DNA of 64,000 bases from Carettochelys insculpta (Eukaryota > Chordata > Testudines > Carettochelyidae). Below the pieces are notes generated by a model. That model was not told the DNA's origin. It did no database searches and saw only the letters and a program-made list of their open reading frames with translations. The stretch lies in assembly GCF_033958435.1 (NCBI RefSeq), contig NC_134158.1, positions 4,731,837 through 4,795,836 of the forward strand. The letters run 5' to 3'. Shown piece by piece: positions 50,709 to 60,180 of this stretch. The position numbers and the translations under genes were made by a program. Numbering within the stretch: the stretch's first letter is position 1; the number at the start of each line of letters is the position of its first letter.

Positions 50709-52345
50709 GGGTGCAGGGAACAAATTCATTTCACAGGTGCCTGGGAAAAGTTAGCGGCAATGCTGAGTCTGAGCCCGGGTTTTACAGAGGAAGCATCAAC
50801 CCAGCTGGGCCAACATCCCAGCCTTGTTTCCAAGGGGTGACCAACAGCTGGGGGGAGTGGGGGCGGGGAGGGGGACAAGCAGGAGCAGAGCGCATGAGAG
50901 AGGGGACTTGCATTTTGCTCAGGGTTAATAACCCCTTGGGACTGCCCTGCCGTGCACTGTAAGAACAACAAGTCCTGGGGCACCTCAGAGACTAACATTC
51001 TGGAGCATAAGCTCTCGTGGGCAAAGTCCCGCTTCATCCCAGAGTGCGCCAGCCTTTCTAGGTGGCAATGCGCCCACTGCTCGCCTTTTCCCTCTCACTC
51101 TACAGGCTCGTCTTCTATTGGCCCAGCCTGCTACTGCTGACTGAGGACTGTTTCTCACTGCCTCTCTCCTTCTCTAGAGTTGCCCACTGCTCGCCTTGTA
51201 ATGATCTGCAGCGCTAAGGGTCTGTCCTGATCGCTTCCTGGAACAGCTGGTGACAGTCTCGCACACATACAGCATCCATTCTCACTCACACAACAAGGAG
51301 CTTTCATTAGCACAGCTACAATCAGTACTGAGACTGAACAGCAAGTTAATTTCAAAACCATCACACTGAATTCAATGTCAGATACAGGTGAACATTACAC
51401 AGAACTGAGAGAGTTTTAGACTACAGGGGTGCAGCTTGCTTGCTTTTAGGCCCTTTTAGGCCCCATGGAAAAACTGCCAACTGTCTTCAGTTGCATCTCC
51501 TCTTAGTCTTAAACCTGCACAATCAAAAACTTTCAATCTGTTCTTATTGGTTAACCAAACCAGGTCTGACCAGGGGGACTGGAACAATTTTTCTCATGGG
51601 AGTGCTGATGAAGGGGAGTTACAGCCCTCTGCTTTCACCAGCCCTGGAGGCCTGCTGACCTAGAGCAGACCTGCCTCTCACAAACACTTGGATTCTTTTC
51701 TCTGCAAAAAAAAAAAAAAGGGCAGTCTCTTAGCATTTTGAAGGCTAACAAAATAATTTATTAAGGGGTGAGCTTTTCTGGAATAGACCCACGTCTTCAG
51801 ACCATAAGACTCAATATTTAAGGCACAGACAACCAAAACTAGTCATCAAGGTTGACTAATCAGAAAAATCGGAATCAAAGTGGGCACATCAGAAGAGCGG
51901 TAGGAAGGGGAGAAATCAAGAGTCACATAAAACAAAGTGGCTTTGTCTACACTAGCCCAAAACTTCAAAATGTCCATGCAAATAGCCATTTTGAAGATTA
52001 CTAATGAGACTCTCTTTAGAATGCGGGGGGGGGGGCGGGGGGGGGGGCAGCACTTGGAAATTGCAGCAGCTCACACTGCACAGCTGGTCCAGATGTGGAA
52101 ATCCCCTTATTTTAATTTGCTGATAGGAATAAGGGGATTTCGAAGTTGCCGGGGTTCTTTTGGAAAAGACCCCCACCTAAACCAACGCCGCAATTCCAAA
52201 GTGCCCCAACCCTGCCCTTGCTAATGAGGTGCTAAATATGCATTTAACTGCTTTTAGAAATGCTAAATATGTATTTCAGTGTTCTCTTAGTAGTTTTTAT
52301 AATAATCATTTCTATGGTAATTTCAAAGTTTTGGGCAAGTAAAAA
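50709..52345 (-). repeat. U2-unit spacer, right arm
   Basis: Mirror of 32.77-34.41 kb: GC-poor spacer, PLE tail (about 51720-51940) and decayed fold-back element (about 51940-52342). A G/C run at 52024-52048 replaces the shorter C run of the other copies. No gene seen. Confidence 0.65.
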
Positions 52346-52443
52346 CCCAACCTGAACATAAAAGCATAAGTGATTCTTACAACAAGTTTACATACAAAGA
52401 ACTCTGTTTTTGGTTCAGAAAGACAACACCTTTAGAGTTGAAA

Positions 52444-52456
52444 TCTATTTTTTTAC
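52444..52456 (-). terminator. snRNA 3' box of the intact U2 copy
   Basis: On the minus strand GTAAAAAAATAGA fits the GTTTN0-3AAARNNAGA 3'-box consensus well, about 25 bp past the RNA 3' end. The 3' box directs Integrator-dependent 3' processing of snRNA transcripts. Equivalent boxes follow every U2 copy here. Confidence 0.6.
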
Positions 52457-52481
52457 CAAGAGTATTCCCCCCTCCAAAGGG

Positions 52482-52669
52482 AGATGCACTGTTCCTGGAA
52501 GTACTGCAATACCAGGTCGATGCGTGGAGTGGATGGAGCAAGCTCCTATTCCATCTCCCTGTTCCAAAAATCCATTTAATATATAGTCCTCAGATAGAGG
52601 ACGTATCAGATATTAAACTGATAAGAACAGATACTACACTTGATCTTAGCCAAAAGGCCGAGAAGCGAT
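52482..52669 (-). ncRNA. RNU2: U2 spliceosomal snRNA, uninterrupted copy
   Basis: Read on the minus strand from 52669, the sequence is full-length U2 (about 188 nt): atcgcttctcggccttttgg, the branch-site recognition GTAGTA, atctgttcttatcagttt, gtcctctatctgagga, the Sm site atttttgg, gggagatggaataggagc, then ccatccactccacgcatcg and ggtattgcagt. U2 pairs with the intron branch site in the spliceosome. Differences from mammalian U2 are few (ctatata instead of caatata after the stem IIb region, some 3' changes such as acagtgcatc). Promoter elements and 3' box are at proper distances, so this is the best candidate for an expressed gene in the window. It is the empty-site partner of the Utopia insertion at 31111. 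Confidence 0.88.
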
Positions 52670-53008
52670 ACAATTTTGTGAAAATTTTACGCAGCACACC
52701 CATCTGGACACTTTTACACGTCACGACGAGTCACCCGAATGCAACACGTGAGCCTTGCAACAAGATTTTTACAGATCGGCAAGTACACCTACTTTCTTCA
52801 TCCTGCAGCTCCTTTGTAGCTGGTCAAAGCAAAACCTCTCCCACCAGATAATTCAGCTTTAAAACGAGTTATTCCACCAGACCTGCGAGCTGCCTCTGTG
52901 GTGGTTGTTTCGCTGCCTAAGTGATCACATAATCTGCATGAAGCCTGTCCCCTCGCTGCAGCGCGATGACGCCATCGAGCTGTTAACCCTGTATGGACTG
53001 CAGAACCA
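52670..53008 (-). promoter_or_regulatory. U2 snRNA promoter of the intact copy
   Basis: On the minus strand: octamer-like ATGCAGAT (52939-52932) and PSE-like gtgactcgtcgtgacgtgtaaaag (52734-52711), ending 42 bp before the RNA start. Near-identical to the promoter at 30735-31073. Confidence 0.7.
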
Positions 53009-53029
53009 AAACAAAAAGTAGTCAAGTAG

Positions 53030-53862
53030 CATAAGAACATAAGAATGGCCATACTGGGTCAGACCAAAGGTCCATCCAGCCCAGCACCCCATCTGCCGAG
53101 GGTGGCCAATGCCAGGTGCCCCAGAGAAGGAGAACAGAAGACAATGATCAAGTGATTTATCTCCTGCCATCCATCTCCTGCCTTTGTTCTGAAGGCCAGG
53201 GCACCATACTTTATCCCTGGCTGATAGCCATTTATGGACCTAACCTGCAAAAATTTATCAAGCTCTTTTTTAAACCCTAATAGAGTCCTGGCCTTCACAG
53301 CCTCCTCGGGCAAGGAGTTCCACAGGTTGACTGTGCGCTGTGTGAAGAAAAATTTCCTTTTATTAGTTTTGAACCTACTACCCATCAATTTCATTTGGTG
53401 TCCCCTAGTTCTTGTATTATGGGAAAAGGTAAATAATTTTTCTATATTCACTTTCTCCACACCATTCATGATTTTATATACCTCTATCGTATCGCCCCTC
53501 AATCGCCTCTTTTCCAAACTGAAAAGTCCCAGTCTCTCTAGCCTCTCCCCATATGGGACCCGTTCCAAGCCCCTAATCATCTTAGTCGCCCTTTTCTGAA
53601 CCTTTTCTAATGCCAATATATCTTTTCTGAGGTGAGGAGACCACAGCTGCACGCAGTACTCACGATGTGGGTGTACCATAGTTTTATATAGGGGAAGTAG
53701 GATATCTTTTGTCTTATTATCGATCCCTTTTTTAATAATTCCTAACATCCTATTTGCCTTACTAACTGCTGCTGCACACTGCGTGGATGTCTTCAGAGAA
53801 CTATCCACTATAACTCCAAGATCCCTTTCCTGATCTGTCGTAGCTAAATTTGACCCCATCAT
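53030..53862 (-). mobile_element. CR1 3' fragment, right arm, inserted in a PLE tail
   Basis: The minus strand carries the C-terminal 267 codons of CR1 ORF2 (53862-53059) without stops, and the 3' repeat. Flanks on both sides are the two halves of one PLE tail (tttaaagtgc | CR1 | ctacttgactac), so this is a bona fide 5'-truncated insertion with its original target. It matches the left arm only up to 29881; upstream of that the left CR1 continues. Confidence 0.85.
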
Positions 53863-53975
53863 GCACTTTAAAGACTAGCAAAATAATTTATTAGGTGAGC
53901 TTTGGTGGGACAGACCCACTTCTTCACACCATCAGACCACCGGACCGCAGAACCGGTGTCAACCACACACCTCGG
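53863..53975 (-). mobile_element. PLE 3' tail interrupted by CR1
   Basis: Second half of the split tail: gcactttaaagactagc, aaaataatttattaggtgagc, gggacagacccacttcttc in plus-strand reading. Confidence 0.55.
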
Positions 53976-54129
53976 CAGCAACCCCCTGCTCTCATCCACT
54001 GCCATTGTCCCTCCCTGAGCAATCACACTGCTGGGGATTGCCCTGAGGCAGAACCCTGTGATTTCAGCTCTGCAAGGCCCAAGCTGCTGCTCTGTGATTT
54101 CAGAGAGAGGCTGAAAGCAGCTACTTAAC

Positions 54130-54449
54130 TCCACGGCAATTGGAGAGGCTTGAACTGGTTTTCTCCTCCTCCTGGAGGTAACACGCTTCCAGTTCTCCTC
54201 CTTGTTTTGGGCAGCCTGCTGTACCTGCAGTATTATCTGTTGCCTTCTGTCCAGAAAGTCTTCACCTTCTCTGATGGACCTGAGGGTTGGGATTTGTGCC
54301 TCGAGTCCTTTCACCTTCTCTTCTAAAATGGCTCCCAGCTTCCCCTTGGGCCAGAGAAAATCCTTTCTATCATTCGGGAGGAAGACAAACACGGCACATG
54401 CCACGCAGGTCACAACAACAGAGCTCTCCCCAGCCACGTCACTCTCCAT
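54130..54449 (-). pseudogene. LINE ORF1-like frame
   Basis: From ATG at 54449 the frame reads MESDVAGESSVVVTCVACAV, FVFLPNDRKDF, then a coiled-coil-like LEEKVKGLEAQIPTLRSIRE and FLDRRQQIILQVQQA, becoming basic (WKRVTSRRRRK). It resembles the N-terminal region of turtle CR1 ORF1 proteins as I remember them; the second Cys pair expected near LWPKGKL is missing. The open frame continues into unrelated repeats to 53868. It is the mate of 14022-14210. Confidence 0.4.
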
Positions 54450-54740
54450 TTCTCCCTTGACAGAGATCCCTTATTTGTTTCTAGTGCCGCCTTGGAGGGC
54501 ACAAGAGAAACCCCGTACAAGAAAGGTGAAAACAGGTATGTGGCTCCTCCCAAAGGCGAGCTGCCTGTGAGCTGCTCCTGTTCGCTGCTCCTCACAGGAG
54601 TCACTGGGGCTGCCTTCTTTCGGGGCTGCTAGCTGGCTAGGCCCGGCTGAGTTGTGAATGAAAAGCCCTGGGCAGCGCGGAACAGCCCACGTCCTGTGTC
54701 CCTCTCCCCGTGGCCAGCCCGGCCCCTCTGCGCACCCCGG

Positions 54741-54953
54741 CGGCAGACGGCCGTGGAGAGGCAGCTGGTGGCGTGGGAGTTCCTGGCGGAACAAGAGCGC
54801 CTCCTGCTGGCACGGCTGGGAGAGCTGGCCCAGGAGATCGGGCCGAGGGGGGAGGAAAATGCCACCCAGCTGGGGGAGAAGATTTCCCGGACTGGCGCCC
54901 TCAACACACAGCTGGAGGGGGCGTGTCAGCAGCCGGCGCTGGAGCTGCTGCAG
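54741..54953 (+). pseudogene. TRIM coiled-coil exon relic, right copy
   Basis: Frame RQTAVERQLVAWEFLAEQER ... ACQQPALELLQ followed by an intact donor (ctgcag|gtgaga). The acceptor is mutated (ccccgg instead of ccccag). 213 bp, as in the left copy. Confidence 0.65.
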
Positions 54954-55190
54954 GTGAGAGGGCGCTGGACGTGCCCAGGGCCCTATTAAGGAGGGGACTG
55001 AGGTGCCTGAAGCTCCAGGCCCATAACAATTCAGACAGAATTTTTTGAGAGACGTTTTGAAGCACATGCTCCAAAATCTCTGTTAGTCTGTAAGGGGCCA
55101 CCAAGTCCTGGTGCCTTTGGCCTGGTGCACCTATGACACAGGCCTCACAGTCTTCAAAAAGCTTTTCCCGGAGGCAGTGCTTGAGGACAG

Positions 55191-56208
55191 TGTCGTGAGC
55201 GGGTGTGGCCTCCTGCTGACTCAGAAGCAGAGGAGGCTGCGCAGAGGCCCTGGTGGGCGGGCCCGGAGCCAAAACACCAGGGGCCCAACCCTCACAGGGC
55301 AGGGCCTAGAGCCAGAGGGGCCAAGAGCAGGGCTCGGGACCTATTAAAGCCTGGGCCTCCAGGCAGGGAGGGAGCACCTGTATGAGCTCCCCGGCGCTCG
55401 GGGCAGAGGGCCTGCTGTTGCCTGACCGGTCCAGAGGAGCAAGCCCCCAGCAACCCAGAGCAACCACGGATCCAGATGCCCCAGGGGACCTACCCGGACT
55501 TCCCAGACCTGCCAGGACCCTGACGCCGGTGGAGACCCCCCGCTTTGGGGGAAACTCCGGGCCCTGCTAGTCCAACAAAGGCTAGCGACCATGAGGCCCC
55601 CGGAATGGCCTGCCCCGGAGCTCCGGCGGGCCCCTGCAGCCCCCAGGATCACCTCGGGCCCACTGTGCTACCACCGCCGGACTACCCCAATGATGTGGAC
55701 ATGACCGACTGGCCGGAGCCCCCAAAGGTGGACGATCTGGAGGGGGCTGATTCCACGGGACCCCCTGACCAGATGGATTGGGACCCTTCCCGGTGGAGGC
55801 AGAGGTAGGAAGTGGACCGGGGAACGCTGCTCCCGAACCCATGGCGGTGTGTTGCGGCCTGGATCCCCACCGCCGTGGTCGCGTATGAGCGACCCCCCAG
55901 GCCCCTGGGCGGGGTCACAGGGGTGTGGGTGGGCCTGCAACCCCCTACCCCTCTCCCTCATGGGGCGAGCCCTTCCTGGGCTTGTGCTCCAAACCCTTGT
56001 GCTGCTGCCCTGCCCCAAACTGAGGGCTGGGCTTGGCTTGTACTATAAACTGTGAACTGCTGCCCGCCCTGAAGTGAGGGCTGGGCCTGTGTCATAACCC
56101 TTGTGTTCCTGTGCTGCCCTGAGCCAAGGGCTGGGCCTCCCAGGACTGCCGGTGTGGCTGCAGTCCCCTTCGGAGCTATCGGCACTGCCCTAGCACCGGA
56201 CACCTGCA
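55191..56208. mobile_element. Solo LTR-like insertion (1,018 bp) with GACAG target duplication
   Basis: Starts TGTCGTGAGC and ends ACACCTGCA (TG...CA), flanked by GACAG at 55186-55190 and 56209-56213. The left copy of the segment has a single GACAG and no insertion (about 13286-13290, other strand). A tattaaagcc box lies at 55342. No coding domain is recognised. It does not resemble the other LTRs in the window. Confidence 0.75.
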
Positions 56209-56213
56209 GACAG

Positions 56214-56448
56214 CATAAACAACAATGCGTACAATCGAACGCGTACCTTTTTTACGCTGATGACATGGGACTGGCTCAGCCAGTCCCATACCAAGCCTCC
56301 TTCTAAGTTCCTCACAGCCATCGTCCTTGGCGTTATCTTCAGTGGTTTGTATCGGTGCTGAGCAAAACCAAGGTGGATCCATTTCATCTTCGTTCTGACA
56401 CAACGTTGTCCTGGGGCTTAGGGTCCTCAAGGAAGGCCTTGTCCAGCT
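56214..56448 (-). pseudogene. Frame B relic, right copy (5' part)
   Basis: Starts after a conserved acceptor (ttttctttccag). It has a 2-base deletion at the position of vseNEDE, then PPWFCSAPIQTTEDNAKDDG, and is broken by the LTR at 56208. The 3' part (HCLREKLFEDCEACVIGAPG) resumes at 55185-55091. Clearly disabled. Confidence 0.6.
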
Positions 56449-56529
56449 CTGGAAAGAAAATAATGTACGATCCTGTGGTCTTTTTAGGTTTTTACAAAAT
56501 CCCATTACACGACCCCCCAACCTCGCTCA

Positions 56530-56982
56530 CTCGTTTCTCACCTCTTTGGCTTCTTTTCCGTTCTCTTTGTCTGACTCCTTCAACCTGCGGCCGCCTTCCT
56601 CCATAAGGGTGGACAAAGAGAGGCCGTCTACTTTGTCGGGCTGCCTAGAGAGTGGTTGGGTTTGGGGGTCGGGTTCCGGTGTATCCGTCAACAAGGGTTG
56701 GGCCAAAGGGCTCCCCTCGGCTACCGCCTCCCCCTCGGAGCTGTCGCGGATGCAGCACTTTCTCCACATGCGGCGGAGACCCGTCGGCACATAAACAAAG
56801 TCCGAACTTCTGGCAGGGGTGGTGAAAGCGTCCATCTTCCCGCTCAGCGTTTGCACATTTCTGAAACGCGCTCTTGGAACCAGATGGCCTCTTTGTGGGG
56901 GTAACGCTGCTCGCCGATTGGGAGAGGGTGGCGGGGCGAGTCCTTCGAGGGGTCGCATGACACCCTTTGCTTCCAGTCTCAC
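56530..56982 (-). pseudogene. Frame A, right copy
   Basis: Open for 151 codons from MRLEAKGVMRPLEG to KEAKEVRNE and stop, in the same frame as 12525-12953. It has an insertion (EGEAVAEG) that keeps phase. Function unknown. Since frame B is destroyed on this copy, it is listed as a pseudogene, although this frame itself is intact. Confidence 0.4.
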
Positions 56983-57004
56983 TTGACCCAGATGTACTCT
57001 TACC

Positions 57005-57215
57005 CCCGAAGGGCAGGTCTTCCGGTGACAGGGGGCGGGCCTAAAGGAGTTGGGGAGGAACTTCTAGTGACAGAAAGGAGGGGCAAAAGGGTTAAGGGGG
57101 TGGGACTTCTGGTGAAAGGGATGGGCGGAGCTAAAAGGGCTGGGGTGGGGCTTCTGGTGAAAGGCATGTGGCTAAAGGGAAAAGGGGCGTGGCTAAAGTT
57201 TGATTGCTGGTAGAT
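57005..57215. repeat. Degenerate CACCC/GC-box array, copy 3 (inverted)
   Basis: Units of about 40 bp: gggtgggacttctggtgaaag, gggcggagctaaaagggctgg, ggggcgtggctaaag. Mate of 12165-12500. Confidence 0.55.
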
Positions 57216-57234
57216 CCCTTATACTACTGGGACC

Positions 57235-57362
57235 CATCACCAGGCCTGATAGTTTTGGGGTTTTTTCAATCTATCCTGCCCCAGACCCTTGAAGGCCCTT
57301 CTGAAGGGTTAATCCCACAGCCCTGGGTTTACCAGGCCAACGCTCTAACCACTGACCTCTCC
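57235..57362 (-). mobile_element. tRNA-derived SINE
   Basis: On the minus strand gtcagtggttagagcgttggc, ctggtaaacccagggctgtg and gggattaaccc form a degenerate tRNA head with A- and B-box remnants, followed by ttcaagggtctggggcagg, the body of a SINE common in turtles and crocodiles. The cloverleaf is too decayed for a functional tRNA. Confidence 0.55.
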
Positions 57363-58029
57363 CTCCTCACCATTGTTCCCCTCCAGCGGCAGAATAAAAT
57401 GCGTATGCGCACCAAAGCCTGTGTGGCTGTGCGCCTGCAATAGAAACACAGGCTGCCAGCGCTGGGTGCTCTGCAAACCAGCTGAGTGGCCCTGAATCTT
57501 TCCTGGGCAGCCGCCCAAGCGCTCCGGGGTGGTCACAGAACTGGAAGAGACCTGGAGCGATCCTGGAGCGATTGTAATCCAGGCCCTCTACGGCAGCGCT
57601 CTCTGAAACGCTCCCACTTCCACGGGCAGGGCCAGGTGAGCAGGGAGGACTGCAGAGTCTCAGCGCAGGGGTGAGACGATGGGGCCGGGCAGAGAGGTTC
57701 ACATTCATTAGGAACTGGGGACACTTTTGGAGAAGCGGGAGGCTGTACGGGGGGGATGGGCCCCACCTACCCCAAAACGGAACCAGGCTGCTGGCACTTA
57801 ACACTGAGATGTCGCAGAGCAGTTTTGAAGCGAAGGGCTGGGGGGAGCCGACGGGCGCAGAGGAGCGTGTGGATTGGACACAGGCATCTCTTACGGGAGG
57901 GTCGATAAATAGGGATTCTCTGTGTTCTACTCAGGAGGAGAGGGCTGAAGATGATAAAACGGGTAAAATCAGATGAGAATCAATCGACTGGAAAGGGATC
58001 TAATCCATCTGGAAAAGGCAGACAGATCA

Positions 58030-58250
58030 GAATCACACAATCACAGAATCCGAGGGCTGGAGGGGACCTCAGGAGGTCGTCCAGTCCAGCCCCCTGCCTA
58101 AAGCAGGATCAACCCCCCCAGAGCATCCCCTTTGGGTAGTTGAAGGCTGCTATCAAATCGCTCCCCAGTCTTCTCTTCAGGAAACTAAACAAACCCAGAT
58201 CCCTCAGCTTCTCCTCATAGGTCATGTGCTCCAGCCCCTTCATCCCCCTC
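58030..58250 (-). mobile_element. CR1 3' end fragment
   Basis: The sequence aatcacagaatccgagggct, ggacctcaggaggtcgtccag, ccccctgcctaaagcagg is the standard CR1 3' region in reverse orientation. Confidence 0.65.
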
Positions 58251-58779
58251 CTTCCCCAGAGGGCAAAGAAGCAGGTCTGGGTGTTCAAAGGGACATGAGT
58301 GGCCGAGTCCCACTGGGTGCATCTCCAGTGGGAGCACAGAGCTCCATGGCCAGAAATCCAGTTGGGTCGTGTCCCTTCCCTTGCAAGGGGCGGCCGGGGC
58401 GTGAGGGGCCTGCCGGGGCTGGAGAGCAGGCAGGGGCAGGTGGGAGACAGCGCTGCTTCCCCAGCTCAGCTCAAGCTACTCACCACTCCCTCCCTGTGCC
58501 TCAGTTTACCCTGAGGGGTTCCGTAGAGGCAAACCCGGCCCATGGGGTGCCTGTGCTGGGGAACGCAGCTCTTGTTGTCTGTCACAGGCCTCGGGGAGCT
58601 GAGGCAGGCGACATTCTGACACAAGTTGGCCGGTCAAGGGGAAGTCTCCCCCTCACTTGCTCTGAGGCAGCTTGTCGGAGCTGTGGGGCAGCCCAATGGG
58701 CTGCAGTAACCCCCATGCTCCTTGGTGTATCTCGAGTATGCTCACGATAGTGGCATGAAGCCCCTCTCGGTGAATTATT

Positions 58780-58945
58780 CCGACTGCCCAGCTCCCCGGG
58801 TTGCTGGGAACCTGTCCTCACTCACCAAGGGAAACCGAGGCGCAGAGCGACAGGGAAGTGAGGGAGAGCAGGCCAGAGCTCAAACCACTCGACCCCACTG
58901 CCCTCCCAGAGCTGAGAAGAGAACCCAGGAGTCCTGGTGCCCAGC
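58780..58945 (-). mobile_element. MIR-like SINE
   Basis: gggaaaccgaggcgcagag is the reverse of the CTCTGTGCCTCAGTTTCC core. It continues to gagaacccaggagtcctggtg. A second copy of the end lies at about 61535-61570. Confidence 0.55.
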
Positions 58946-59170
58946 CCTGCCCCTGCTTCAACTGCGAGATCTCCCTCTGCTCCTACAATAATGTACCCAT
59001 GAGATGTCACACCGACGGGCGGGGCGGGGCGCTGCGCTGCGGGGGGAGGGGCAGGACACCGCACACACCCGCTGCAGGGCCGGGCCGGGCGCGGGTGACA
59101 ACAGCCCTGTCCCGCCCTCTGAGCGCGCGGGGGGGGCGGGGCTCACCCCCTGGGGACTGTCCCCCCGTGG

Positions 59171-59190
59171 GGCTCTAGGGGGCACTGACC
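59171..59190 (+). promoter_or_regulatory. CTCF-like site (three copies)
   Basis: ggctctagggggcactgacc fits the CTCF core reasonably. It is repeated exactly at 59531-59550 and 62241-62260. Motif match only. Confidence 0.35.
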
Positions 59191-59644
59191 CCCCCCTCCC
59201 CCCGCAGCGCTTTGTCACGTGCGCACCGTTGTGGCCGCGCCCCCCGGCCCTGGTGCTGTGCGGTGCGGTGCGGCCCAGGGGAGGCGGCGCTGGGCGCCCC
59301 GGGAACACGTGACGTGCACGTGGCGGGTGTGACAGTGTCACACCTACGGGCGGGGCGGGGCGCTGCGGGGGGAGGGGCGGGACTCCGCACACACTCGCTG
59401 CAGGGCCAGGCCGGGCGCGGGTGACAACAGCCCTGTCCCGCCCCCTGACCGCGCGGGGGGGCGGGGCTCCCGGACGGGGCCGCGCACGCGGGAGGGCGGG
59501 GCTCACCCCCTGGGGACTGTCCCCCCGTGGGGCTCTAGGGGGCACTGACCCCCCCCGCAGCGCTTTGTCACGTGCGCGGCGAGCGGGCAGCGGCCGCCAC
59601 AGCCCCAGCAGGGTCAGGCCGCGCAGCAGCTTCCGCCGCGCTCA

Positions 59645-59658
59645 CTGCGCATGCGCGG
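59645..59658. promoter_or_regulatory. NRF1-like palindrome
   Basis: ctgcgcatgcgcgg contains TGCGCATGCGC, the NRF1 consensus, about 65 bp past a cacgtg E-box. The second module copy has ctgcacatgcgcgg at 62355-62368. Together with the CpG density this suggests a promoter start region. Confidence 0.5.
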
Positions 59659-59699
59659 TACGGGGGGCGGGGCACAGCCCGAGCTGCGCGGGGGTTTTT

Positions 59700-60180
59700 C
59701 GTACAGCCCCGCCCGGCGGTGAGTGTCGGGGTCCCGGGCCGGGGGAGCCCCGGGGAGAGCCGGGGGTGGGGACAGGAGAAGCTGTGGGGGGGTCTCTCAC
59801 CCCGTGGGGGGGGGACACAGAGCCGGGGTAATGGGGGGGCGCTCGGTCCCCCCGGGGCTCAGCTCGGGCCCAGCGGGGGGAGGGGGGTGTGGTCCGGCCG
59901 CACGCGCCCTCTGCGGGGGGGGGCGGTTCTGTCCCGTCTCCTGGGCGCGAAACGCTCCTGCGTTGGGGGGGGGGGGGTGTCACGTGCTCCAGCGGCTCCT
60001 GAGCCGCGGGGGCGGGAAGCGGCGCTTCTCCTCCTCGGGGGCCCGAGGGGCCGGGCTGGGCCGGGGGGGCGGGGAGAGACGGTCCCGGGGGGCGGGGGGT
60101 TCGCACACCGGGGTCTCTCGCGGCTCTGGAGGGGCAAAGGGGGGGGGGCGATGCCGCCCCAGCAGCTGCGCTGAGCAGCC
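59700..60180. promoter_or_regulatory. CpG island body, no gene recognised
   Basis: G-run-rich and CpG-dense with possible first-exon/donor sequence (cggcggtgagtgtcgg at about 59712 and again at 62424). No protein identified. The donor-like ggcg|gtgagt in both module copies could mark a non-coding first exon. Confidence 0.4.

Larger units (their letters stand above)
45091..53862 (-). repeat. Large inverted repeat (palindrome), right arm
   Basis: The 8.8-kb mate of 29881-41008. It lacks Utopia and both 710-bp elements of the left arm and has one private insertion, the 436-bp fold-back element at 50270-50705. The outer edge ends inside CR1, exactly where a 5'-truncated CR1 meets a PLE tail. The inner edge lies inside TRIM exon 1. 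Confidence 0.9.
54261..57228 (-). repeat. Inverted-duplicate segment, right copy
   Basis: Collinear reverse complement of 12145-14210 with a 1,018-bp LTR plus a 5-bp target duplication as the main difference. Divergence is clearly higher than between the palindrome arms. Confidence 0.8.
58905..59830. repeat. CpG-rich module, copy 1 (with internal duplication)
   Basis: From the gctgagaagagaacccaggag repeat through the gacgggcggggcggggcgc block, the cccctggggactgtcccc block and the gcgctttgtcacgtg block. The middle part is itself duplicated (59006-59220 and 59335-59577). The whole recurs at about 61525-62560. Confidence 0.75.

Noticed and set aside
29881..53862. Palindrome as a pure assembly artefact
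   Set aside because: Four independent insertions with empty sites in the opposite arm and scattered substitutions are not expected from a simple fold-back artefact, though a haplotype mis-join cannot be fully excluded without reads.
53868..54449. 193-codon frame as a butyrophilin- or TRIM-related membrane protein
   Set aside because: The hydrophobic stretch after VTCVACAV is short and the rest resembles a LINE ORF1 N-terminus; the frame's end runs into PLE and LTR repeat sequence.
57292..57358. Functional tRNA-Thr-like gene on the minus strand
   Set aside because: Acceptor stem and B box are decayed and a SINE body follows, so it is a SINE head.
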